From Sphingobium sp. (GTDB lineage: Bacteria > Pseudomonadota > Alphaproteobacteria > Sphingomonadales > Sphingomonadaceae), in assembly GCF_003248505.1 (NCBI RefSeq), contig NZ_QFOA01000007.1, positions 1 through 64,000 of the forward strand: a stretch of 64,000 bases of DNA, read 5' to 3'. Shown in pieces: positions 8,314-17,456 of the stretch. The position numbers and the translations under genes were made by a program. Under the pieces are notes generated by a model, which saw only the letters and a program-made list of their open reading frames with translations, did not search any database and had not been told where the DNA came from. The first letter of the stretch is position 1, and each line of letters opens with the position of its first letter.

Positions 8314-8338
8314 CGATCACCGGGGCGGGCTGTGATCG
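8314..8338. promoter_or_regulatory. Inverted repeat between the RHH gene and ahpC
   Basis: CGATCAC and GTGATCG form a perfect seven-base inverted repeat with an 11-base GC-rich spacer, followed by CTTCTTT. It could be a weak terminator of the SPFH operon or a regulator site for ahpC. I could not find a clear OxyR-type pattern here. Confidence 0.3.
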
Positions 8339-8442
8339 CTTCTTTCGATTGCCGGATATGAGAAAACCAATTTCCATCCCGCCTGCCGCCCCCCTACATG
8401 GTGCATCGCAACAGCAACTCCACAAAAGGAACTGGACCGCCC

Positions 8443-9006
8443 ATGGCTCTCATCAACTCCCCCCTTCAGCCCTTCAAGGCCACCGCTTTCAAGGAAGGCA
8501 AGTTCGTCGACATCACCGACGCCGACGTGAAGGGCAAATGGGCTGTATTCTTCTTCTACCCGGCTGACTTCACTTTCGTCTGCCCGACCGAGCTGGAAGA
8601 CCTCGCCGACATCTACCCGACGCTCCAGAACATGGGCGTGGAAGTCTATTCGGTGTCGACCGACACGCATTTCTGCCACAAGGCATGGCACGACACCTCG
8701 CCTGCCATCGGCAAGATCAACTATTTCATGGTCGGCGACCAGAACCACGACATCTCGAACCAGTTCGGCGTCCTGCGTCCGGGCGTGGGCCTTGCCGACC
8801 GCGGCACCTTCGTGCTCGATCCGGAAGGCAATATCCAGCTGGTCGAAATCACGCCCGAGGGCGTTGGCCGCAATGCCGCCGAACTGCTGCGCAAGATCAA
8901 GGCGCTGCAATATTGGGTCAGCCACCCGGGCGAAGTCTGCCCGGCCAAGTGGGAAGAGGGCGCAGAAACCCTCGCCCCCTCGCTCGACCTCGTCGGCAAA
9001 ATCTAA
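8443..9006 (+). CDS. ahpC: Alkyl hydroperoxide reductase subunit C (peroxiredoxin)
   Basis: 187 aa typical 2-Cys peroxiredoxin that reduces H2O2, organic peroxides and peroxynitrite. The peroxidatic cysteine is Cys47 in DFTFVCPTELEDL and the resolving cysteine lies near residue 166 in HPGEVCPAKW. Length and C-terminal YF-less end match bacterial AhpC. The start ATG 8443 follows an AAAAGGA ribosome site; an earlier in-frame start at 8398 is less likely. AhpF, its reductase, lies 142 bases downstream behind a strong hairpin. Confidence 0.98.
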   Translation: MALINSPLQPFKATAFKEGKFVDITDADVKGKWAVFFFYPADFTFVCPTELEDLADIYPTLQNMGVEVYSVSTDTHFCHKAWHDTSPAIGKINYFMVGDQNHDISNQFGVLRPGVGLADRGTFVLDPEGNIQLVEITPEGVGRNAAELLRKIKALQYWVSHPGEVCPAKWEEGAETLAPSLDLVGKI

Positions 9007-9018
9007 GATACCCGATCC

Positions 9019-9045
9019 TATCCGCCGGGCCGCGCCCGGCGGATA
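9019..9045 (+). terminator. Hairpin between ahpC and ahpF
   Basis: A perfect 12-base stem, TATCCGCCGGGC with GCCCGGCGGATA, and a three-base loop, 12 bases after the ahpC stop. No T-run follows, so it is more likely a partial terminator or an mRNA 3' stabiliser that raises ahpC over ahpF expression than a full stop. Confidence 0.6.
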
Positions 9046-9148
9046 GCCTTCCCCATTCCTATCGCGCATTGGCCAGTCTTCGGGTCGCACCGGTTGGCAA
9101 TCGCAGTACCGCGCCCGGCGTACGGGCGCCATCAACGGAGCTACGGAT

Positions 9149-10729
9149 ATGTTGGACGCAAACCTCAAGGGTCAGCTCAAGACCTATATGGCGAACATCA
9201 CGCAGCCCATTGAGCTGGTGGCGTCGCTGGACGATGGCGCAAAGTCGCGCGAGATGCGCGATCTTCTGGACGAAATCGCAGAATTGTCGGACAAGGTGAG
9301 CGTCACCGCCGGCAACGCCGACCGCGTGCCCAGCTTCATGATCCGCCGCGTCGGCACCGACATCGGCGTGACTTTCGCGGGCCTGCCGATGGGCCATGAA
9401 TTCACCTCGCTCGTGCTGGCGCTGCTCCAGGTCGGCGGCCACCCGTCGAAGGCGGCGCAGGACCTGATCCAGCAGATCAGGGACATCGAGGGCGACTATG
9501 CCTTCGAAACCTATTTTTCTCTGTCGTGCCAGAATTGCCCCGACGTGGTGCAGGCGCTGAACCTCATGAGCGTGCTCAATCCCCGCATCAGCCACGTCGC
9601 CATCGACGGCGCGCTCTTCAAGGAAGAGGTGGACGCGCGCAAGATCATGGCCGTACCGACCGTCTATCTGAATGGGGAGCCGTTCGCGTCGGGCCGCATG
9701 GAACTGGAACAGATCGTCGCCAAAATCGACAGCGGCGCCGAAGCCCGCGCGGCTGACAAGATCAAGGCGCAGGATCCGTTCGAAGTGCTGGTGATCGGCG
9801 GCGGCCCCGCCGGCGCTGCCGCCGCGATCTACGCGGCGCGCAAGGGCATCCGCACCGGCGTCGCTGCCGAACGCTTCGGCGGCCAGGTGCTCGACACGAT
9901 GGATATCGAGAATTTCATTTCGGTCAGCCGCACCGAAGGCCCCAAGCTCGCCTCCGCGCTGGAGCAGCATGTCCGCGACTATGATGTCGAGATCATGAAC
10001 CTGCAACGCGCCGCGAAGCTCATCCCCGCAAGGACCGAAGGCGGCTATCATGAGGTCGTGCTGGAAAACGGCGCGTCGCTCAAGGGGCGCACGCTCATCC
10101 TTTCGACCGGCGCGCGCTGGCGGCAGATGGGTGTTCCGGGCGAAGACCAGTATAAGAACAAGGGCGTGGCCTATTGCCCGCATTGCGACGGCCCCCTCTT
10201 CAAGGGCAAGCGCGTGGCGGTTATCGGCGGCGGCAACAGCGGCGTCGAAGCGGCGATCGACCTTGCCGGGATCGTCGCTCATGTGACGCTGATCGAATAT
10301 GACAGCCAGTTGCGCGCCGACGCGGTGCTCCAGCGTAAGCTCGCCAGCCTGCCCAATGTCAGGATCGTCACCTCGGCTCTCACCACCAAGGTGAGCGGGG
10401 ACGGGGAAAAGGTCACGGGGCTCAGCTACAAGGATCGCAACCACGGCACCGAACATGATGTCGAGCTGGAGGGCATTTTCGTCCAGATCGGCCTTGTCCC
10501 CAACACCGAATGGCTGAAGGACGCGATCGCCCTCTCCCCTCGCGGCGAGATCGAGATCGACGCGCGGGGCGAAACCAGCCAACCTGGTATCTTCGCTGCA
10601 GGCGACTGCACCACCGTGCCCTACAAACAGATCGTGATCGCGATGGGCGCGGGATCGACGGCCGCACTGTCGGCCTTCGACTATCTGATCCGCCTGCCCG
10701 CTGCGGCAGAACAGGCCGAGGCGGCCTGA
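9149..10729 (+). CDS. ahpF: Alkyl hydroperoxide reductase subunit F
   Basis: 526 aa flavoprotein that passes electrons from NAD(P)H to AhpC. The N-terminal double thioredoxin fold carries SCQNC (Cys127 and Cys130). The thioredoxin-reductase-like part starts near residue 210 with the FAD-binding VIGGGPAGAAAAIYAARKG, has the redox centre YCPHCDG (Cys343 and Cys346), the pyridine nucleotide-binding VIGGGNSGVEAAIDLAG and the C-terminal FAD motif GIFAAGDCTTVPYKQ. All expected centres are intact. ATG 9149 with GGAGC upstream gives the usual family N-terminus. Confidence 0.98.
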   Translation: MLDANLKGQLKTYMANITQPIELVASLDDGAKSREMRDLLDEIAELSDKVSVTAGNADRVPSFMIRRVGTDIGVTFAGLPMGHEFTSLVLALLQVGGHPSKAAQDLIQQIRDIEGDYAFETYFSLSCQNCPDVVQALNLMSVLNPRISHVAIDGALFKEEVDARKIMAVPTVYLNGEPFASGRMELEQIVAKIDSGAEARAADKIKAQDPFEVLVIGGGPAGAAAAIYAARKGIRTGVAAERFGGQVLDTMDIENFISVSRTEGPKLASALEQHVRDYDVEIMNLQRAAKLIPARTEGGYHEVVLENGASLKGRTLILSTGARWRQMGVPGEDQYKNKGVAYCPHCDGPLFKGKRVAVIGGGNSGVEAAIDLAGIVAHVTLIEYDSQLRADAVLQRKLASLPNVRIVTSALTTKVSGDGEKVTGLSYKDRNHGTEHDVELEGIFVQIGLVPNTEWLKDAIALSPRGEIEIDARGETSQPGIFAAGDCTTVPYKQIVIAMGAGSTAALSAFDYLIRLPAAAEQAEAA

Positions 10730-10735
10730 CGGGAG

Positions 10736-10769
10736 CAGGGGCGGCGTCGACCGAACTGGCCGCCCCCTG
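10736..10769 (+). terminator. Terminator-like hairpin after ahpF
   Basis: CAGGGGCGGC pairs with GCCGCCCCCTG across a 13-base loop, with one extra C, and is followed by a short T-containing stretch (TGTCGTTT). It lies directly behind the ahpF stop and before the iron-regulated receptor promoter. Confidence 0.5.
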
Positions 10770-10836
10770 TGTCGTTTAGGCCACGGAAACCAGAAATATG
10801 CGAGGCGTTGATAACGCGTCGCAATTATAGTTTGAT

Positions 10837-10860
10837 TTAAATAGGAATCATTCGCATTAG
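10837..10860 (+). promoter_or_regulatory. Candidate Fur box
   Basis: AATAGGAATCATTCGCATTA, in an AT-rich island about 35-55 bases before the receptor start, resembles the Fur consensus built from repeated NATWAT-type hexamers. Iron-responsive repression of the siderophore receptor would be expected. Match judged by eye. Confidence 0.5.
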
Positions 10861-10894
10861 CGCTGCCGACAATCGTCAGGGAGCAAAAAAGCAA

Positions 10895-13330
10895 ATGAAT
10901 CCGAAGTCCGATCGTGCGCCCAGGCTCGCGCCCACTTTCCTCGCGCTGAGCTGCGTTGGCCTCCTCTCCGCCCCAGCCTTCGCGAGCGCGCAGGATCAGG
11001 GCACCGCGTCGCAGGGTCCGCGCCTCGGCTCGATGACCGTCACCGATACCGCCATCGACGAGGAAGGCTACAAGGTCGACGCCCCCTCCTCCCCCAAATA
11101 TACCGCCCCCCTGCTCGACACGCCCAAAAGCATCAGCATCATTCCCTCGCAACTGATCCGCGATACGGCGTCCGCCTCGCTCGTCGAAGCGCTGCGTACG
11201 GTGCCGGGCATCACTCTGGGCGCGGGCGAAGGCGGCAATCCGCTGGGCGACCGTCCGTTCATTCGCGGCTTCGACAGCCAGGCCAGCACCTATCTCGACG
11301 GCGTGCGCGACGTGGGCGCGCAAAGCCGCGAGATCTTCGCCATCGAACAGATCGAAGTCGTCAAGGGATCGGACAGCAGCATGGGCGGCCGGGGCAATGC
11401 CGGCGGCTCGATCAACCTGGTCAGCAAGGTGCCGACCGCCGACCGCTTCATCGCCGCGAGCGCGGCGGCGGGCAACGCCGACTACAAGCGCGCGACCCTC
11501 GACATCAACCAGCCGATCAACGATTTCGTGGGCGTCCGCCTGGCCGCCATGTGGCACGATCAGGACGTTGCGGGCCGCGACGCGCTTTTTCAGAAGCGCT
11601 GGGGCGTCGCGCCGTCGATCAAGCTCGGCCTCACCGGCCCGACCAGCCTGACCGTTAGCTATTATCATCTTGAAACGGACGAACTGCCCGACAGCGGCAT
11701 TCCCTACCTCTACACCATATCCAACGCGCCTGCAGGCGTCACCGAAACCGGTCCCGCGCGCCGCTTCACCAATCCGGCGGGACAGTCCTTCTCCGTGCCG
11801 CGCGGTGCCTATTACGGCCTTGCCGACCGCGACTTCCGCAAGACGAACGTCAACAATTTGACCGCCCGCTTCGAACATGATTTCGGCGGAGTAAAGCTGC
11901 GCAATACCACCCGTTACGGCAGCAGCAGCCAGGGCTATCTCTGGACCCAGCCCGACGACAGCCAGGGCAATGTCCTGAACGGCCTTGTCTGGCGGCGCGC
12001 CAACAGCCGCTACAGCAAGACCTGGGGCCTGCTGAACCAGACCGACCTGTCGGGCGATTTCGAGATCGGCGGGGTGCGCAACAGCTTCGCCGCCAGCGTC
12101 GAATTCAGCCAGGAAGTCGCGCACAACGGCAATTATGTCTCGAACGCGGCGACCGGCACGGCGGTGCAGACGGGGTCGAGCGCAGTGGGCGGACGTTGCG
12201 GCCCGGCGTCGACGGCGCGCTTCAACTGCACCAGCCTCGTGAACCCCAACCCCTACGATCCCTGGGTCAGCTACGCCAGCGATGCTTCGAACACCGTGTC
12301 GCCCATCGTCCGCAGCGCGGGCAAGACCTGGACCCGGTCGGCCACCTCGACCAAGGCCGCGTCCTTCTTCGACACGATCCACTTCAGCGATGCGCTGCTG
12401 CTCAACATCGGCGGGCGCTACGACCGCTACGAAACCCGCGTGACGCCGGGCCTTGCCGCAACCGTTACGACCGGCGGCCGCCCCACCTTCCGCCGCAACG
12501 ACGACCTTTGGACCTATAATGTCGGTCTGGTCTTCAAGCCGGCGGAGAACGGCAGCCTCTACATCTCGACCGCGACCGCCGCGACGCCCCCCGGCTCCTT
12601 CATCGCCAACGGCACCGAAAGCAATGCGCTCAACGTCACGTCGCAGGCGCTGACCGACGCGCTCAAGGTCGAAAAGACGCGCTCCTACGAAGTCGGGACC
12701 AAGTGGAACCTGCTGGGCGACAGCCTCGCCCTGACGCTGGCGGCGTTCCGCACCGAAACGAAGAACGCGCGCGTGACCGATGCCTTCGGCGTGGTCGATT
12801 TCATCGGCGAGCGCCGGATCGAGGGGATCGAATTCAGCTTCAACGGCAATATCACGCCCGACTGGAGCATCTTTGGCGGCTATACCTTCATGGACTCCAA
12901 GGTTGTGGACGGCGGTTTCACCGCCACCACCGTCGGGGGCGTCACCCGCTTCGCGCCTGCCGCGGCGACCGGTCGCTGGTTCCCCAACACCCCCCGCCAC
13001 AGCGGCACGCTGTTCACTACCTACAAGGTGACGCCAGCCCTTTCCGTGGGCGGTGGCGCGATCTACATGGGCAAGGTCTATGGCGGCTATGCCGACAGCC
13101 GGACCATCGCCAACGATGCGGTGGTCATCACCAAGCAACTGGCCCGCTTCGCGCCCAGCTATTGGCGTTTCGACGCCAATGCCGCGATCAATCTGACCGA
13201 TGCGATCCAGTTCCAGGTCAACGTGCTGAACGTCGCGAACAAGCGCTATTACGACAAGGCGTTCGCATCCCACTATGCCAGCCAGGCACCGGGCCGCACC
13301 GCGATCGCCACGCTCAACATCAAATATTGA
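10895..13330 (+). CDS. TonB-dependent siderophore receptor (catecholate type)
   Basis: 811 aa outer-membrane receptor. A signal peptide ends near AFASAQ (about residue 33). The plug domain shows LDTPKSISIIPSQLI, then VEALRTVPGITLGAGEGG, IRGFDSQASTYLDGVRD and IEVVKGSDSSMGGRGNAGG, the pattern of Fiu/FepA/FhuE-like receptors. The 22-strand barrel follows and ends in a short beta strand with ATLNIKY; the terminal aromatic residue is the usual outer-membrane signal. GGGAG lies before ATG 10895. A Fur-box-like element upstream points to ferric siderophore uptake. The exact ligand is unknown; no siderophore synthesis gene is nearby. Confidence 0.93.
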   Translation: MNPKSDRAPRLAPTFLALSCVGLLSAPAFASAQDQGTASQGPRLGSMTVTDTAIDEEGYKVDAPSSPKYTAPLLDTPKSISIIPSQLIRDTASASLVEALRTVPGITLGAGEGGNPLGDRPFIRGFDSQASTYLDGVRDVGAQSREIFAIEQIEVVKGSDSSMGGRGNAGGSINLVSKVPTADRFIAASAAAGNADYKRATLDINQPINDFVGVRLAAMWHDQDVAGRDALFQKRWGVAPSIKLGLTGPTSLTVSYYHLETDELPDSGIPYLYTISNAPAGVTETGPARRFTNPAGQSFSVPRGAYYGLADRDFRKTNVNNLTARFEHDFGGVKLRNTTRYGSSSQGYLWTQPDDSQGNVLNGLVWRRANSRYSKTWGLLNQTDLSGDFEIGGVRNSFAASVEFSQEVAHNGNYVSNAATGTAVQTGSSAVGGRCGPASTARFNCTSLVNPNPYDPWVSYASDASNTVSPIVRSAGKTWTRSATSTKAASFFDTIHFSDALLLNIGGRYDRYETRVTPGLAATVTTGGRPTFRRNDDLWTYNVGLVFKPAENGSLYISTATAATPPGSFIANGTESNALNVTSQALTDALKVEKTRSYEVGTKWNLLGDSLALTLAAFRTETKNARVTDAFGVVDFIGERRIEGIEFSFNGNITPDWSIFGGYTFMDSKVVDGGFTATTVGGVTRFAPAAATGRWFPNTPRHSGTLFTTYKVTPALSVGGGAIYMGKVYGGYADSRTIANDAVVITKQLARFAPSYWRFDANAAINLTDAIQFQVNVLNVANKRYYDKAFASHYASQAPGRTAIATLNIKY

Positions 13331-13364
13331 CAGGGGCGGGAGGGGGCTCGCCTCCTCCCCCCGC

Positions 13365-14027
13365 TCACGGCCGCTGGAGGCGCATCCCGAAAATGGCGGG
13401 ATCGATCTCCAGCATCGGCGCGCCTGCGTCCGCCGGTGCGGGCAGAACGGCGGGCGCCCCGGTTGCCGGGCCGAAGCTCACGACCCGGCTCCCCGGATCG
13501 GCAAGCACCAGCGGATCGAGCTTCAGCGCCGCCGTCAGACGCGCCTGTGTCACCGCCACCATCGTGCCGACCCGGGTCATCGCGAACAGCTGCCGCGCAA
13601 AGGCGTAGGGCAGGCGGATGCAGCCATGGCTCGCGGGATAACCCGGATTGTGCCCGGCATGAAGCGCGATGCCGTCCCAGGTCAGCCGCTGCATGAACGG
13701 CATGGGCGCGTTGCTGTAGAGGTTGGAGCGGTGCCATTGCCGCTTCTGGAGGATCGGATAGTCGCCGGTCGGGGTGCGATGCCCCTTCATGCCGGTGGAC
13801 ACCGCCGCAATGCCGATCAGCCGGTCCCCGTCATAGACGTGGATGCGCTGCTTCTCGATACTGATGACCATGTAGATCGGGCCGTTCCACGGTCCCTGCT
13901 CCATCCACCGATAGGCGCCCGGCGCGACCGGCGGCAGGTCGCCCGACGCCCGCGTCGGACTGGCCGCAGCGCTGGCGAACAGCAAAGTAGACAGCAACAA
14001 CAGGGGGCGAAGCCGGGGGCGATCCAT
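13365..14027 (-). CDS. L,D-transpeptidase family protein
   Basis: 220 aa exported enzyme. Signal peptide of about 27 residues (LLLLSTLLFASAAASPTRA), then the YkuD-type catalytic domain with MVISIEKQRIHVYDGDRLI, TPTGDYPILQK, the HAGHNPGYP histidine and the active-site motif SHGCIRLP, whose cysteine is the nucleophile. The family cross-links peptidoglycan stem peptides or attaches proteins to them. It is transcribed divergently from ilvD, about 215 bases apart. It ends only 34 bases from the convergent TonB receptor gene. Confidence 0.92.
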   Translation of the reverse strand: MDRPRLRPLLLLSTLLFASAAASPTRASGDLPPVAPGAYRWMEQGPWNGPIYMVISIEKQRIHVYDGDRLIGIAAVSTGMKGHRTPTGDYPILQKRQWHRSNLYSNAPMPFMQRLTWDGIALHAGHNPGYPASHGCIRLPYAFARQLFAMTRVGTMVAVTQARLTAALKLDPLVLADPGSRVVSFGPATGAPAVLPAPADAGAPMLEIDPAIFGMRLQRP

Positions 14028-14242
14028 AACCGTCTTTTAACCATGTCCCCGCCAAGCGCCACCCCGCTCGCGCCGCCAGTCCCGAAGCGGGACGGCTCCG
14101 CTCTGCGGCAACAAAATGACGCTTCGGCTGTCTACTTCGTTGTCGCAAGCTCGATGAGGCCGCCCGACAGGAATAATATGTTTCCCCCCGCTGCCCGGGC
14201 CTGTAGAGGGACGGCTTACCCCAGCCCGCAAGGATATGCGTC

Positions 14243-16093
14243 ATGCCCGCCTACCGTTCCCGCACCACCACCCATGGCCGCAACATGGCGGGCGCACGGG
14301 GACTATGGCGCGCGACGGGCATGAAGGACGAGGATTTCGGTAAGCCGATCATCGCCATCGCCAACAGCTTCACCCAGTTCGTCCCCGGCCATGTTCACCT
14401 GAAGGACCTTGGCCAGCTCGTCGCACGGGAAATCGAGGCGGCAGGCGGGGTCGCCAAGGAATTCAATACTATCGCGGTCGATGACGGAATCGCCATGGGC
14501 CATGGCGGCATGCTCTATTCGCTGCCCAGCCGCGACCTTATCGCCGACAGCGTCGAATATATGGTGAACGCCCATTGCGCCGACGCGATCGTGTGCATTT
14601 CCAATTGCGACAAGATCACGCCGGGGATGCTTATGGCTGCGATGCGGCTCAACATCCCGGTCGTGTTCGTGTCGGGCGGCCCGATGGAAGCGGGCAAGAC
14701 CGTCGTGCGCGGCAAGAAGGTTGCGCTCGACCTCGTCGATGCGATGGTGGTCGCCGCCGACGAAAGCTACACCGACGAGGAAGTCAAAACCATCGAACGG
14801 TCCGCCTGCCCCACCTGCGGCAGCTGTTCGGGCATGTTCACCGCAAATTCGATGAATTGCCTGACAGAAGCGCTGGGGCTGTCGCTGCCGGGCAACGGAT
14901 CGACGCTGGCCACCCACGCCGACCGCGAGCGGCTGTTCCGCGAAGCGGGCCATGTCATCGTCGACCTTGCCAAGCGCTATTACGAGCAGGACGACGAAAG
15001 CGTCCTGCCCCGCTCCATCGCCAGCTTCACCGCGTTCGAAAATGCGATGAGCCTCGACATCGCGATGGGCGGTTCCACCAACACGGTGCTCCATCTGCTC
15101 GCCGCCGCTTACGAAGGCGGGGTCGATTTCACGATGGCCGATATCGACCGCCTGTCCCGCCGCGTGCCGTGCCTGTGCAAGGTCGCGCCCGCCAAGCAGG
15201 ACGTGCATATGGAGGATGTCCATCGCGCAGGCGGCATCATGGCGATCCTGGGCGAACTGGAGCGTGCCGGCTTGGTCGACGCGTCGCTGCCGACCGTCCA
15301 TTCGCCCACCCTCGCCGCCGCGCTCGCCCGCTGGGACATCGGGCGGACGAACAGCGAGGAAGTCCGCAACTTCTACCGTGCGGCCCCCGGCGGCGTCCCG
15401 ACGCAGGTCGCCTTCTCGCAAAGCGAACGCTGGGAGGAACTGGACACCGACCGCGAACAGGGCGTGATCCGGTCCGCCGAACATCCTTTCTCGAAGGATG
15501 GCGGCCTGGCAGTGCTGTTTGGCAACCTCGCGCCCGAAGGCTGCATCGTGAAGACGGCGGGCGTCGACGACAGCATCCTTGTCTTCCACGGAACCGCACG
15601 CGTCTATGAAAGCCAGGACGCAGCCGTCGCGGGTATCCTGGGCAACGAAGTCAAGGAAGGCGACGTCGTCGTCATCCGTTACGAAGGACCCAAGGGCGGG
15701 CCGGGCATGCAGGAAATGCTCTATCCCACCAGCTACCTCAAGTCCAAGGGGCTGGGCAAAGCGTGCGCGCTCATCACCGACGGGCGCTTTTCGGGCGGCA
15801 CGTCGGGCCTGTCGATCGGCCATGTCTCGCCAGAAGCGGCGGAGGGTGGCCTCATCGCGCTCGTCGAGACGGGCGACCCCATCGTGATCGACATCCCCGC
15901 ACGCGTCATCAAGGTCGACCTGGACGATGCGCTCCTCGCTGCGCGCAAGGCGGAGATGGAAGCGCGGGGGGCCAAGGCGTGGAAACCGTTCGGGCGCAAG
16001 CGGGACGTGTCGCCCGCGCTGCGCGCCTATGCCGCTATGACCACCAACGCCGCCAAGGGCGCGGTCCGGGACGTGAGCCAGATCGAACGCTAA
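14243..16093 (+). CDS. ilvD: Dihydroxy-acid dehydratase
   Basis: 616 aa, the usual length. It dehydrates 2,3-dihydroxy-isovalerate and -methylvalerate in valine and isoleucine synthesis. It starts MPAYRSRTTTHGRNMAGARG, the family signature. Cysteines for the iron-sulfur cluster appear in CISNCDKITPGM and in SACPTCGSCSGMFTANSMNC; the C-terminal FSGGTSGLSIGHVSPEAA is the second signature. An AAGGA site precedes ATG 14243. It is a stand-alone gene here, with no other ilv genes in the window. Confidence 0.98.
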   Translation: MPAYRSRTTTHGRNMAGARGLWRATGMKDEDFGKPIIAIANSFTQFVPGHVHLKDLGQLVAREIEAAGGVAKEFNTIAVDDGIAMGHGGMLYSLPSRDLIADSVEYMVNAHCADAIVCISNCDKITPGMLMAAMRLNIPVVFVSGGPMEAGKTVVRGKKVALDLVDAMVVAADESYTDEEVKTIERSACPTCGSCSGMFTANSMNCLTEALGLSLPGNGSTLATHADRERLFREAGHVIVDLAKRYYEQDDESVLPRSIASFTAFENAMSLDIAMGGSTNTVLHLLAAAYEGGVDFTMADIDRLSRRVPCLCKVAPAKQDVHMEDVHRAGGIMAILGELERAGLVDASLPTVHSPTLAAALARWDIGRTNSEEVRNFYRAAPGGVPTQVAFSQSERWEELDTDREQGVIRSAEHPFSKDGGLAVLFGNLAPEGCIVKTAGVDDSILVFHGTARVYESQDAAVAGILGNEVKEGDVVVIRYEGPKGGPGMQEMLYPTSYLKSKGLGKACALITDGRFSGGTSGLSIGHVSPEAAEGGLIALVETGDPIVIDIPARVIKVDLDDALLAARKAEMEARGAKAWKPFGRKRDVSPALRAYAAMTTNAAKGAVRDVSQIER

Positions 16094-16106
16094 AAAGCGG
16101 CGCGGG

Positions 16107-16529
16107 TCAGCGCGCGGGCGCTTCGCCCTCGCCGGTGGTGAAGAAGCGCTCGATCACCTCGCGCGCCAGCCGCGCGGGGCGTAGCGTGCCCGCGTCGATG
16201 CAGCACCAACTCGACTTGACCTCCGCCAGCACGTCCTCGCCCCTGCGGATGACGGTTTCATAGAAAGCGCGCGCGCCCTGCACCTTTTCGAGCAGGACGG
16301 TCGCGATCACCTCATCGTCTAGGAAGGTCGGCTTGCGATAGGTGATCTCATGCTTGAGCGCGACCCAGAGATGCTGGGCCACCGCGTCGGACGGCGCAAG
16401 CGCGCGCCAGTGGTCCAGCACGGCGTTCTGCACCCACTTCAGATAGCTGGCGTTATTGACATGACCCATGAAGTCGATGTCGTCGGGATCGATGCCGATG
16501 GCATAATCGTGGGGAATCGCGTTACTCAC
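16107..16529 (-). CDS. Hotdog acyl-CoA thioesterase (4HBT/YbgC type)
   Basis: 140 aa. The active-site motif IDFMGHVNNASYLKW near residues 14-28 is the YbgC/4HBT signature, with the catalytic aspartate and the GHVNN turn. The rest (KHEITYRKPTFLDDEVIATV, ending EVIERFF) is standard for the fold. The frame is open far upstream into the neighbouring barrel gene, but a GTG at 16529 gives the proper family length and lies just outside the terminator of that gene. It hydrolyses some acyl-CoA; chain length is not readable. It converges on ilvD with a 13-base gap. Confidence 0.85.
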   Translation of the reverse strand: MSNAIPHDYAIGIDPDDIDFMGHVNNASYLKWVQNAVLDHWRALAPSDAVAQHLWVALKHEITYRKPTFLDDEVIATVLLEKVQGARAFYETVIRRGEDVLAEVKSSWCCIDAGTLRPARLAREVIERFFTTGEGEAPAR

Positions 16530-16573
16530 ATCGCTGTAAATACCACTCCCGCAGCTCTTCCGATAGGGCGGCC

Positions 16574-16606
16574 AAAGAAAAAGGGGCCGGATGGCTCCGA
16601 CCCCTT
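16574..16606 (-). terminator. Rho-independent terminator of the barrel gene
   Basis: Read on the minus strand, AAGGGGTCGGA pairs with TCCGGCCCCTT (one wobble pair) around a four-base loop and is followed by TTTTTCTTT. It lies 25 bases after the stop of the outer-membrane protein. Confidence 0.85.
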
Positions 16607-16630
16607 CCTCCTCGCAGGAAAGCAAACGCG

Positions 16631-17284
16631 TTAGAAACGCACGCCCACGCTCGCCACCACCTGATGCCGGTCGGTATCGATGTCGAAACGCTCGCTGGTC
16701 GCGCCGTTCGGGAAATCGAGCTTGCCGTCGGTATAGTTGGAATAGCGATATTCCAGCTTGGCGAAGGTATTGGTGTTGATCGCCCGCTCGACACCCGCGC
16801 CGATACGCCAACCGTCGAGCTTGAACGAGGTGTCGGTCGTTTCGTTCGTGTTGCCCGCCAGCACGTTGAGCTTGCTGTTGGTATAGCCGCCCTTCACGTA
16901 GATGAGGGTCATCGGATTGGCGAGGATACCCGCCCGCGCACCCACATAAAGGTCGCGGCCCTGGCTCACGCGTCCGAAGCCGAACTGGTCGGTCGGGTCG
17001 TAACGGTTGCTCTTGGCGGTGGAGTCGGTCCATTCGCCCTCGATGCCGACGACCGCGCTGCCGAGGTTCACGTCATAGCCCGCCCCGATACCATAGAGCA
17101 GCCCGTCGATCGACTGATCGTCGCGACCGTTGTCGTTGTCGAAATCGCTGCCGGCACCGACATGGTCATAGCCCAGGATCGCTTCGACGCGCGGGCCGGT
17201 GAAGGTAGGGTTCACATCCTGCGCCATCGCAGGAGCGGCGAAGGTGGCGCCAGCCAAAACGGTTGCGGCCATCAACTTACGCAT
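16631..17284 (-). CDS. Outer-membrane beta-barrel protein (OmpA/Omp25-like)
   Basis: 217 aa. Signal peptide MRKLMAATVLAGATFAAPAMAQ, then a small eight-stranded barrel typical of the alphaproteobacterial Omp25/opacity porin-like group (VEAILGYDHVGAG, YGIGAGYDV, LYVGARAGI, YVKGGYTNSKL, LEYRYSNY), ending VVASVGVRF with the terminal phenylalanine used for barrel assembly. The ATG at 17284 was chosen over an upstream ATG at 17311 because GGAG lies nine bases before it and the signal peptide is then ideal. It has its own terminator, so it is probably monocistronic and abundant. Function is structural or porin-like; the substrate is unknown. Confidence 0.88.
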   Translation of the reverse strand: MRKLMAATVLAGATFAAPAMAQDVNPTFTGPRVEAILGYDHVGAGSDFDNDNGRDDQSIDGLLYGIGAGYDVNLGSAVVGIEGEWTDSTAKSNRYDPTDQFGFGRVSQGRDLYVGARAGILANPMTLIYVKGGYTNSKLNVLAGNTNETTDTSFKLDGWRIGAGVERAINTNTFAKLEYRYSNYTDGKLDFPNGATSERFDIDTDRHQVVASVGVRF

Positions 17285-17313
17285 AACGGATACTCCAATT
17301 GTCATTCTCATAT

Positions 17314-17326
17314 CCCCTGTCAGGGG
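17314..17326. promoter_or_regulatory. Inverted repeat in the barrel gene leader
   Basis: CCCCTG-T-CAGGGG, a perfect six-base dyad with one central base, 30 bases upstream of the barrel start. It could be a leader hairpin protecting the mRNA or a small operator. Confidence 0.35.
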
Positions 17327-17407
17327 TGAGACGCCAAAGCCGGAGCGGAGCCGTTTTGTTTCATGAACCTCAGATAAACGTCTGAAACTGTTGCAGTTAT
17401 GGCACGA

Positions 17408-17435
17408 TCAAAACTCGACCCATCCCTGGATCGAG
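17408..17435 (-). terminator. Terminator of the tamA-tamB-sdaA operon
   Basis: On the minus strand CTCGATCC pairs with GGGTCGAG (one wobble) around a six-base loop and is followed by TTTTGAT, about 22 bases after the sdaA stop. Confidence 0.7.
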
Positions 17436-17456
17436 CGTTTCAGGGGACAAGCCGAC

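Noticed and set aside
9059..13273. 1404-codon open frame on the minus strand
   Set aside because: It is antisense to ahpF and the siderophore receptor, both certain genes. Its composition is histidine-, arginine-, glycine- and aspartate-rich, as expected from the reverse complement of GC-rich codons.
14026..14040. ATAA-N7-TTAA, similar to a CtrA box
   Set aside because: One mismatch and it overlaps the start codon of the L,D-transpeptidase, so it is badly placed. Half-sites TTAACC at 27591 and GTTAAC words at 27639 and 27655 do not have the required seven-base spacing either.
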